From contig CM035355.1 of the NCBI GenBank assembly GCA_020137815.1, forward strand, positions 967,451 to 1,031,450: a stretch of DNA of 64,000 bases, written 5' to 3'. The notes under the pieces were generated by a model that saw nothing but the letters and a program-made list of their open reading frames with translations, did not search any database and was not told the origin of the DNA. Below, in pieces: positions 46,433 to 58,400 of the stretch; the stretch's first letter is position 1; every line of letters begins with the position of its first letter. The DNA is from Hormiphora californensis. Its lineage: Eukaryota > Ctenophora > Tentaculata > Cydippida > Pleurobrachiidae. Made by a program: the position numbers and the translations under genes.

Positions 46433-49400
46433 ATGATCATTATCTACCTCGCATCTTTCCTTGCGATTGGTCTTGCTACGTTTGTCCGCCTGTTATATGG
46501 CCGGAATCAGCAGCAGTTTATCAAGGTAAATTAAACGAACCTGGCTTACAATTCTAACGCTTTATTTTAATAAAACGGATCCTGACTGTGGAGGCAAGTA
46601 CGGAGCTGTGGTCTGATATAATAGTGTGAAAGCTAGTACAATTTTTCATCTTGTTGTATCTTGGTTTAGAAGTGGCGATCTTTTGTTTCTTAGATAATAC
46701 ACTTCCATTAATTTAAAAGATTGAAATTTTAAACATGTGTAGGGTGACAGGGTCGCTTTCTACCTATCTGATTTACAGGCATCCACATTAATTTTAGAAT
46801 TGAATGCATTTATAGTACTACGCTCCCTGATAGTTGTTTCCAGATCAATAATAACACAAACAAACAACTTCAGTATTAGATTAGTCCAGAGGGAATATAT
46901 GTTTTTTAAAACTAACTCTTTTTATCTCTCTAAACTTTTTGTAACTCTTTGTTGCCTTATATTTTGAACTTTATTAACATATTATATCATTATTTCCTCA
47001 GGCTGAAGAACGTGATACATCATTTGGCAGTCAGGGCAGGGAACGATCAAGGTAACGACTTTTTGCATGTTGAAAAATGAAATTAGAAAGACATGGAAAG
47101 GCGGTGTTATGTGAACATAACGCAAATTAGGAATTTCACTCAGAGGGTGGCATATAATCCACTGTATAACAAGAATAAATTCTACAGATCGGAGACCACA
47201 GTTTTTCAAGATTCCGATAAGGTTTTATCAGCAGATCACAGAGCTCGCTCCGTCGACAACTTGTCTATCACAGTGCCAAATTTAGTTGCACATCACCACA
47301 AGGTAATATAAGCAGTTCTAATACTATGTAGTAGAACTATGCATAATTCACTGCAATGGTTCTGTTACCCACTGTTACCAACCTAATCTCTAAGAAACCT
47401 TTTCACATTGACCCATTTTATCTCTAAGAAACTTTCCCACTTTGATTCACCTTATCTCTAAGAAACCTTCCCACTTTGACCCATCTTATCTCTAAGAAAT
47501 CTTCCCACTTTGACCAATCTTATCTCTAAGAAACCTTCCCACTTTGACCCATCTTATCTCTAAGAAACCTTCTCACTTTGACCCATCTTATCTCTAAGAA
47601 ACTTTCCCACTTTGACCCATCTTATCTCTAAGAAACCTTCCCACTTTGACCCATCTTATCTCTAAGAAACCTTCCCACTTTGACCCATCTTATCTCTAAG
47701 AAACCTTCCCACTTTGACCCATCTTATCTCTAAGAAACCTTCCCACTTTGACCCATCTTATCTCTAAGAAACCTTCCCACTTTGACCCATCTTATCTCTA
47801 AGAAACCTTCCCACTTTGACCCATCTTATCTCTAAGAAACCTTCTCACTTTGGCCCATCTTATCTCTAAGAAACCTTCTCACTTTGACCCATCTTATATC
47901 TAAGAAACCTTCTCACTTTGACCCATCTTATCTATAAGAAACCTTCTCACTTTGACCCATCTTATCTTTAAGAAACCTTCCCACTTTGACCCATCTTATC
48001 TCTAAGAAACCTTCTCACTATGACCCATCTTATATCTAAGAAACCTTCTCACTTTGACCCATCTTATCTCTAAGAAACCTTCTCACTTTGACCCATCTTA
48101 TCTTTAAGAAACCTTCTCACTTTGACGCATCTTATCTCTAAGAAACCTTCTCACTTTGACCCATCTTATCTCTAAGAAATCTTCCCACTTTGACCCATAT
48201 TATCTCTAAGAAATCTTCCCACTTTGACCAATCTTATCTCTAAGAAACCTTCCCACTTTGATCCATCTTATCTCTAAGAAACCTTCTCACTTTGACCCAT
48301 CTTATCTCTAAGAAACCTTCCCACTTTGACCCATCTTATCTCTAAGAAACCTTCTCACTATGACCCATCTTATATCTAAGAAACCTTCTCACTTTGACAC
48401 ATCTTATCTCTAAGAAACCTTCTCACTTTGACCCATCTTATCTCTAAAAATCCTTCCTACTTTGACCAACCTTACCTCTAAGAAACTTTCCCACTTTGAC
48501 CTACCTAATCTCTAAGAAACTTTCCCACTTTATCCCACTTAATCTCTAAGAACTTTCCCACTTTGAGTTTCGACCCACCTAATCTCTATGAAAATTTTCC
48601 ACTTTGTCCCACCTAATCTCTAAGAAACCTTCTCACTTTGACCCATCTTATCTCTAAGAAACTTTCCCACTTTGACCTACCTAATCTCTAAGAAACTTGC
48701 CCACTTTGACCCCCCCCCTAATCTCTAAGAAACTTCCCACTTTGACCAACCTAATCTGTAAGAAACTTTTCCATTTTAACATATCTTATCTCTAAGAAAC
48801 CTTCCCACTTTGACCCATCTTATCTCTAAGAAACCTTCCCACTTTGACCCATCTTATCTCTAAGAAACCTTCCCACTTTGACCCATCTTATCTCTAAGAA
48901 ACCTTCTCACTTTGACCCATCTTATCTCTAAGAAACCTTCCCACTTTGACCCATCTTATCTCTAAGAAACCTTCCCATCTTATCTCTAAGAAATCTTCCC
49001 ACTTTGACCAATCTTATCTCTAAGAAACCTTCACACTTTGACCAACCTAATCTGTAAGAAACTTTCCCATTTTAACCCACCTAATCTCTAAGAAACTTCC
49101 CCATTTTAACCCACCTTATCTCTAAGAAACTTTCCCATTTTGACCCATGTTATCTCTAAGAAAACCTTCTGGTGCAACATGCACTATCAATACAAAGTTA
49201 TTTAAAGAACGGTGATCACTCATATTTTTCCTCAGTCCGTAGAGAATTCGTTTCCGGTATCAACGAATACGAACAACACATTACAACTAATTGAGCAAGA
49301 CATCCCTTCGACTTGGTGTTCAACTGACAAGCTCTCTGTTAAGACAACAAATATGTCAGCAAGTTTAACTGAGATTCACAATCTTGGATCTCTTCTTTGC

Positions 49401-52400
49401 GAAGGTATAGGCCTACTGCCTATACACCTTCACTTGACTAGGATAGATCTAACAGATCACATACAAACGATTAGATCAGAAACTTTTTAATATAAAACTC
49501 TCGGAATAAAACCCAGTAATCACACAACTAAGAAACACCCCAATCGTGGGGGTAACTTTTGTGCTTGCCAGCGCAGTGACTAACCGTTTTTATTTTAGGG
49601 TTATCAAGGGTTTCGTCTGAAGATGTTATCAGTTCGAATTGTGAAAGCTACACAACAACACAAGCCAGATCCTCTCCTGCTATTCAGACAAGTATGTTAA
49701 TAAAATATACCTTCGAAAGAATTGTCTTCCCTTTTTCTCCTTCAGGCCAGGAATTCGCTGTTTTGCAGGAAATAATTTACTTCTGTTCCGTCTGAGTGTT
49801 ATCAGCTATATTATTCAAGAAAACACAGCCAAGTCTTGCCGAAAAGGCGAGACAGCATAGAGCCGGATTATCATTTAGTTTCGGAATCACCGCCAGATCT
49901 GTCTGTCGTCTGCAGCATTGCAGCAAGGAACTTAGCCGTGTACTTTAGTGGAACGCGCGGTAACATTGATAAGGTTTAAGCTGCGCGCACGGCGGGAAAC
50001 ATAGGACAGCTGACATGAATATCACCAAAATGAAAATGACCACAACATGATCTCCAATAAGGAACCATAATCAGGGTGTGAACTGCATGTCGTGTTTGCT
50101 AGTCGCGAGCGCGCTTGCGAGACAAGTAAACACGTCAAGGTTCATTAACAAGCATGCTGCTCAGTCATTTTAGATTTAATACACAATGTAAGGATACCAT
50201 GTAATAGGTGAGACTCTTGCCGTCACCCTCGTTCAAGTCCCGTGAAAAACGGAGCAGTACACGCAAACTGATGCCCATTTTCCTCGCGTGACCCCGATTC
50301 AGCAGTTTGAGACACCAACTCTTTAGGGGGCCATATCTCAGGAACCAGACAAGATAGGAAAAATCGCCGTCTAATGAGGCGTACAGTTTTTAATCTAGTT
50401 TACCACTGTACCGGCCGTTTCACTCTCCGACCTAAAATAAAAATCGCAACCCCACAAAACTTCAAAATAATGAAATTCGCATCTCGCATGTCGTGTTGCA
50501 TGTCGTGTCATGTTATTGACGCGCTCGCGTTCAACTCTCACACAGCAGCTGCAGAACATGGCGGGAAACATCGAGGAGTAGAGAGAGGGTCGGTGCCGAA
50601 TCAAATATTTCTTGATCTTGATCTACTCCATCTCTCAGCTATCCTACCCCTCATCAACTCGATCTCTCAGCTACCCTACCCCTCATCTACTCCATCTTTC
50701 AGCTACCCTACCCCTCATCTACTCCATCTTTCAGCTACCCTACCCCTTATCTAGTCCATCTCTCAGCTACCCTACTCCTCATCTACTCCATCTCTCAGCT
50801 TCCCTATTAGGGAAGCATAGAGATGGGAACGATTAGGGGTAGGGAATCCCTATCCATAATCGTTTCCATCTCTATGCTTCCCTAGCCCTCATCAACTCCA
50901 TCTTTCAGCTACCCTACCCCTAATCTAGTCCATCTCTCCGCTACCCTACTCCTCATCTACTCCATCTCTCAGCTACCCTACCTCCCATTTACTCCATCTC
51001 TCAGCTTCCCTACCTCCCATTTACTCCATCTCTCAGCTTCCCTACCTCCCATTTACTCCATCTCTCAGCTTACCTACCTCCCATTTACTCCATCTCTCAG
51101 CTTCCCTACCTCTCATTTACTCCATCTCTCAGCTTCCCTACCTCCCATTTACTCCATCTCTCAGCTACCCAACCTCCCATTCACTCCATCTCTCAGCTTC
51201 CCTACCTCCCATTTGATCCATCTCTCAGCTTCCCTACCTCTCATTTAGTACTCCATCTCTCAGCTACCCTACCTCCCATTTACTCCATCTCTCAGCTTCC
51301 CTACCTCCCATTTACTCCATCTCTCAGCTTCCCTACCTCCCATTTACTCCATCTCACAGCTACCTTACCTTCCATTTACTCCATCTCTCAGCTTCCCTTC
51401 CCCCCATTTACTCCATCTCTCAGCTACCCTACCTCCCATTTACTCCATCTCTCAGCTTCCCTACCTCCCATTTACTCCATCCCTGCCTCCCATTTACTCC
51501 ATCTCTCAGCTACCCTACCTCCCATTCACTCCATCTCTCAGCTACCCTACCACCCATTTACTCCATCTCTCAGCTTCCCTACCTCCCATTTACTCCATCT
51601 CTCAGCTTCCCTACCTCCCATTTACTCCATCCCTCAGCTTCCCTACCTCCCATTTACTCCATCCCTCAACTTCCCTACCTCCCATTTACTCCATCTCTCA
51701 GCTACCCTACCTCCCATTTACTCCATCTCTCAGCTTCCCTACCTCCCATTTACTCCATCTCTCAGCTTCCCTACCTCCCATTTACTCCATTTCACAGCTA
51801 CCTTACCTTCCATTTACTCCATCTCTCAGCTTCCCTTCCCCCCATTTACTCCATCTCTCAGCTACCCTACCTCCCATTTACTCCATCTCTCAGCTTCCCT
51901 ACCTCCCATTTACTCCATCCCTGCCTCCCATTTACTCCATCTCTCAGCTACCCTACCTCCCATTCACTCCATCTCTCAGCTACCCTACCACCCATTTACT
52001 CCATCTCTCAGCTTCCCTACCTCCCATTTACTCCATCTCTCAGCTTCCCTACCTCCCATTTACTCCATCCCTCAGCTTCCCTACCTCCCATTTACTCCAT
52101 CTCTTAACTTCCCTACCTCCCATTTACTCCATCTCTCAGCTACCCTACCTCCCATTTACTCCATCTCTCAGCTTCCCTACCTCCCATTTACTCCATCTTT
52201 CAGCTTCCCTTCCTCCCATTTACTCCATCGCTTACCTTCCCTACCTCCCATTTACTCCATCTCTCAGCTTCCCTACCTCCCATTTACTCCATCTCTCAGC
52301 TTCCCTACCTCCCATTTACTCCATCTCTCATTTATCCTAACATTCCTACCCCTGAGAGATGGAGTAAATGGGAGGTAGGGAAGCTGAGACTTGAGAGATG

Positions 52401-55400
52401 GAGTAAATGGGAGGTAGGGTAGCTGAGAGATGGAGTAAATGGGAGGAAGGGAAGCTGAGAGATGGAGTAAATGGAAGGTAAGGTAGCTGAGAGATGGAGT
52501 AAATGGGAGGTAGGGAAGCTGAGAGATAGAGTAAATGGGAGGTAGGGAAGCTGAGAGATGGAGTAAATGGGAGGTAGGGTAGCTGAGAGATGGAGTACGA
52601 CATGAGAGGTAGGGTAGCTGAGAGATGGAGTAAGTAAATGAGAGGTAGGGAAGCTGAGAAATGGAGTAAATGGGAGGTAGGGAAGCTGAGAGATGGATCA
52701 AATGGGAGGTAGGGTAGCTGAGGGATAGAGTAAATGGGAGGTAGGGAAGCTGAGAGATGGAGTAAATGGAAGGTAGGTAAGCTGAGAGATGGAGTAAATG
52801 GGAGGTAGGGTATCTGAGAGATGGAGTAAATGGGAGGTAGGGAAGCTGAGAGATGGAGTAAATGGGAGGTAGGGTAGCTGATAGATGGAGTGAATGGGAG
52901 GTTGGGTAGCGGAGAGATGGACTAGATTAGGGGTAGGGTAGCTGAAAGATGGAGTTGATGAGGGCTAGGGAAGCATAGAGATGGAAACGATTATGGATAG
53001 GGATTCCCTACCCCTAATCGTTTCCATCTCTATGCTTCCCTAATAGGGAAGCTGAGAGATGGAGTAGATGAGGAGTAGGGTAGCTGAGAGATGGACTAGA
53101 TAAGGGGTAGGGTAGCTGAAAGATGGAGTAGATGAGGGGTAGGGTAGCTGAAAGATGGAGTAGATGAGGGGTAGGGTAGCTGAGAGATCGAGTTGATGAG
53201 GGGTAGGATAGCTGAGAGATGGAGTAGATCAAGATCAAGAAATATTTGATTCGGCACCGACCCTCTCTCTACTCCTCGATGTTTCCCGCCATGTTCTGCA
53301 GCTGCTGTGTGAGAGTTGAACGCGAGCGCGTCAATAACATGACACGACATGCAACACGACATGCGAGATGCGAATTTCATTATTTTGAAGTTTTGTGGGG
53401 TTGCGATTTTTATTTTAGGTCGGAGAGTGAAACGGCCGGTACAGTGGTAAACTAGATTAAAAACTGTACGCCTCATTAGACGGCGATTTTTCCTATCTTG
53501 TCTGGTTCCTGAGATATGGCCCCCTAAAGAGTTGGTGTCACGCGAGGAAAATGGGCATCAGTTTGCGTGTACTGCTCCGTTTTTCACGGGACTTGAACGA
53601 GGGTGACGGCAAGAGTCTCACCTATTACATGGTATCCTTACATTGTGTATTAAATCTAAAATGACTGAGCAGCATGCTTGTTAATGAACCTTGACGTGTT
53701 TACTTGTCTCGCAAGCGCGCTCGCGACTAGCAAACACGACATGCAGTTCACACCCTGATAATAAAGTTCAAGAGCCTCCAAGAGCGCACCCAATCCAAGA
53801 GAGACCAAAATCAAGAGCACACCACAATCAAGAGAGACCAAAATCAAGAGCACACCAGAATCAAGAGAGACCAAATTCAAGAGCGCACCACATCTGGTAT
53901 CTTCTGGATAGGGAGCTCTCTTGATTGTGGTGCGCTCTTGATTTGGTCTCTCTTGATTCTGGTGTGCTCTTGATTTGGTCTCTCTTGATTGTGGTGTGCT
54001 CTTGATTTTGGTCTCTCTTGATTGTGGTGCGCTCTTGATTTTGGTCTCTCTTGGATTGGGTGCGCTCTTGGAGGCTCTTGAACTTTATTATGGTTCCTTA
54101 TGGCCGAATGTTATGGACATTGTCCATAACATTCGGCCATTAATTGATGAGGTATTGATGAGGTATAAATTTCCGCCAATTTAGGAGATAAACAATTAAA
54201 TTTCACCCCAGGAAAATCGGGGTCTGACCATTATATGCAAAATAATTTTGTTTTCAGTTAGTAAGCAGCAAAACGATGATGTATCAGACAGGATGCAGTT
54301 GTATTCCGTCTCTAGTGATCTAGAGGATGCTGGGATGTCAACTTCTGAACACTACAGTATGGCTACTTCAAGTGATCACCTTTATTGTTCTCCAGAAGCC
54401 TGTGTAAGTTGACTACACTCGTGTTTTCATCCACATGTGTCAATTTGAGGTAGACGGTGGTTCATCTTAATATTACTAAAGTCGGATTTTTTGAAGTTGT
54501 CACCCCCCTTTTTGTGTGTGGAATGTTTTTGCGCGTCACATCACATGTTAACGTGTGGTGTGCGCGTCAAAATTGATAAATTTCACATGCGCGGTCATTT
54601 TGGGGTGACAACTTCAAAAAATCCGACTTTACTAGCTACTCCTGCCCATTACAATCTCTCAATTTCCAGTAACTTCTCCCCCTTACCCCAGTTTACCTTG
54701 TTGAGGGAGGGAGGAGGGTGGAGACTCACTCCTTACTCAACAAAGTTTAACAGCCCCAGTATCAATAATCGAGGATCTGTAACAGCCCCCTCATTTTCAG
54801 CACTCAGAGGTAGAGTTTGTTTCGTTTGTTGATGAGATGATGAGTTCATTGAACACACCAACTCATATAGACCGGGATACTGTGTACACTCCTTTCAGTG
54901 GGGGACACACTCCTACAACCAGTAAGTTATCTTTTTGTGATTATTATTTGTTTGATATAAGTTCCTGCCAAGCTTCCTAATTGGTTTCATTGGACAGGGT
55001 TAGTTTAGATCAATCGGAATCACAAAATTGAGCTCTAGATATCGATTTTGGTTCCGGTAAATCGGGACCCGGTAAATCGGGGTCGGGCTGTATTAGGCGA
55101 TATGAGATACAGCATACTGTGAAAGGTTCGTGTGGTAGGGTTATCAGTTCGTGTGCCAATCCAATTCTGATGAGTAGTGGCCTGGGTCAGATAGCTATAA
55201 TAGGCCAAAAGGCAAAAGGGTGTGAAGATGTGGCGATATAAGATGGTTTTGGCTTGGAAGTTCCTCCTTGATTGATATTCATTATTCATATTGTATTGGT
55301 TGTAATAAGTTGGCTGTAATAACAACAGTGGATTGTATCTCAATTGGTTTTAACTGTAGTTAGCAAGCTAGTTATCGTAGTGTGTGGGTAGCACCTACTT

Positions 55401-58400
55401 CTGAGATCACATGCGTTATGTTTGCTAAACTTATAGTCTGAAAATAAACACTTTTCGTCACTGCCTTGTGTATGTGTGTGTTTTGTTGTCAGCTATAATA
55501 CATTGTAACATCTCTAGCTCACGATCATCAGCACGCTTTAAAATTTATAATCTATCGTTCGTGTTATCCATTCGGTAACCTTTGAGCTCAGGGTCAATCA
55601 GCTTAATTTTCGTTTTAGTAAACTAGTTACACATTATGGTGCTTTGGTTGCCTTTGTGTGAGTCTGAGCCAGCGAAGTAATGTTTTGATGACAGATTGTT
55701 GATATTGTGCACGCCTTTGTTTTTACCAATTCGTGTTGAATGACGGCCTCCCTTGAACCTCCTGGAAATCTCCCGGGGACGTCCCCCAGAGAGGTCCCAG
55801 CTGGGTGATCATAATATGCACCGCCCGAGACATCATGTACTGCCAGAAATGTGATTCGGTGACAATTCTAACATGCACGAATCTCCCACACTTTTCTGGT
55901 ATCACAGGACGTCTCCATCTCGGTCGGTGCATGATCACCCAGCTAGGACCTCTCTGGGGGACGTCCCAGGGAGATTTCCAGGAGGTTCAAGAGAGGCCGT
56001 CATATTTCGTAAGGAGTGGTAGAAACTTACCTTCACTAACTCCTTACACAATTATCTCATTATCTCAAGCTTTCCTTTCCTCTCTAGGTCACCAGAACAT
56101 CATCAGCTCGTTATCAGAATCGGATCTAGAGAAGAATTCTGGGTCATATTCAGATTTCCGTTTTCTAAGGACTATCTTGGAGAGCGACCAACTGTCAGAG
56201 CTACACAAAGTATGAAGAACTATGACAGAACAGAATAAGATGACGGACGAGACAAACGACAATACACAACAACCTCCCCCTCCCAATCCTCGTATTGTAT
56301 TTACACAACCCAGTACAGACTCTATTCAGAACTATTTTGTGCGTTATAACACAGAGGACGCCCAGGAAGGCCTGGAAGAGTTTCTAACCTCATCCTCAGA
56401 TGATGGGGCGATTTATATCAACCAAGAAACTGTCGCCAGTTATGCTTCCTCATCTCATAAATCTGATCCGCCGAAAGACACTGCACTCATCCAAGGTGAT
56501 ATCGGGGTGACGCTATCTGAGGCGGTCGATACAAACACAGAAACTTCTGATGAAGGTTTCCAGAAGTCTTTTGATAAAACACGCGATTTCTTTGAGAATC
56601 TGGTGGGCGATGCCAACACTTCACAATTTAAATCTGAATCACAAAACACGAGTATACACTATGGAGATCAAACCACAGAGGGTGGTAAAAGGTTCCAAAA
56701 AAGTATTGACGACAGTTTAGCAACACTGGATAGAGAAATAATGGAGTTAACCTGCATTGAATCTCTTACGACAGAAGTTAGTACGCAACTCAACATACAG
56801 AATCAAGCTTCCAGCACCCAATCTTCAGTTACCGAGGAAAACATATTCGATGGAAATATCCTGGACACATCGGATGCTGAAAAGGTGGAGCTTCTAGGAT
56901 CAGTTGAAAATCTCATTGATAAGCTTTTAAGTAATATTGCAAGTGAGGATCAGGATGAGGAGGAGGTTCAGAAGCTTGCTAATCTACGATACTCTACCTT
57001 TCAACAAGATAGTTTCTCTCCAAAAAGATTAAGAACTAAAAGTGCTGGTGAATGTATTAAACGGGAGGTTGACGATGAGCCACCTCGTCGGAGTCGAAGT
57101 GAGAAGAGAACAAGATACGACCGTAATGGAGCAACAGAGAGGAGACAGCTAAGGATGAATCAATCAGCAGTCAGATCTACGAGCAGTAATGACTTGACAG
57201 AAGAAGAGCGAGATGCTGCCCTTACTGCGCTTTATTCCACTCGACTTTATCAACGAAAATCGTTCAAACGAAACTTTTTAAAGTTCCTAAGTCAAAACAA
57301 TCCAGACCTTGTTCACCGGAAGGATATAATTGGGGACGCACGAGAGCTAAATAGCAACATCGGAAAGTCCCAAATAAAAGTGTATCAGACTGCGGCAAAG
57401 GACGGGTACGAAGACCTCCGGCAAAGATCTAGAAGTAGAAAAGTGAAGCCTGTTAAAATGGTTGGTAGATCAAAGGAGTCAAAAGTGAGTAAAATGCATA
57501 AAGATAATCAGTCTCAACTCACCGATAGGGAAATCAAAATCATTGAGGCACAACTTGAAGCGTTGACAAAGCCAAACGAGTCCGACTCTGATCACTACCA
57601 AAAAATAAGAAAATCTAATTCGGCTGCACAGACTACTCCAAGCATTTACCCATCGTATGATCCACTTGGTGGTCTAAAGGTGGAAAGCGACGACCAATGT
57701 ACCGGATCTGTTGGAGAAATACAGTCCAGCCCAACAAAACCACCACGACCCGCACTCTTTCTCGACCACGGATATGACAACTGCGTGAGTGATGACAGTG
57801 TTAGTGTTTCTAGTAACGTTCTTTCAAGCCGAGAGCCTCCCCATCTTCTTCGATTTCCCATCGACACTGAGGAGGAAATCGGAACTAAAAAGATGTGTCC
57901 ATCGGCCAAACACAAAGAAATTAGATCGAATCAATATATCCCTCCAGAATCTAAACTTTCGAGCGCTGAAGCCCAAGATCAACCGGCCAGTTCCAAAGCC
58001 CATGGATCCAAAACGAATAGTTCAGATGAAATGGGTGGTGGATACGACTCGATGCCCGATGAACCAGCCAGTTCCAAAGCCCCTAGATCTAAATCTAATT
58101 ACTCGGATGAAATGGGTGATGGATACGACTCGATGCCCGATGAACCGGTCAGTTTTACAACCCATGGATCTAAAGCCAATGGCTCGATGCCAGCAGACTT
58201 GCCCGATTACTTTTTCAGTAACATGCATGGATCTAAAACCAATGACTCTGATGAAATGGGTGGTGGATACGACTCAATGCCGGATGAACCGGCCAGTTCC
58301 AAAGCCCCTAGATCTAAATCTAATGACTCGGATGAAATGGGTGGTGGATACGACTCAATGCCCGATGAACCGGCCAGTTTTAAAGCCCCTTATAGATCTA

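Larger units (their letters stand above)
50071..53758. repeat. 3.7-kb inverted repeat in MAGUK intron 5
   Basis: Left arm 50071 to about 50945 and right arm about 52905-53758 are inverse copies, apparently identical apart from one 21-nt block (about 50290-50310) present only in the left arm. The centre holds a 32-bp minisatellite that switches orientation near 52340. There is no coding capacity beyond chance frames mirrored in both arms. Confidence 0.93.

Noticed and set aside
47345-52335. CRISPR-like arrays
   Set aside because: Repeats are directly adjacent without unique spacers, in animal introns.
50374-53476. Mirrored ORFs of 126, 74 and 69 codons in both arms, and LLHLSASLPPIYS-type ORFs
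   Set aside because: They come from the inverted repeat and the 32-bp minisatellite. No start context, splice pattern or family.
56210-56329. Separate gene starting at the ATG 56222
   Set aside because: The upstream exon 8 ends in a donor at 56209, and an acceptor at 56329 restores the same frame, with a pyrimidine tract between. A single MAGUK gene explains both.
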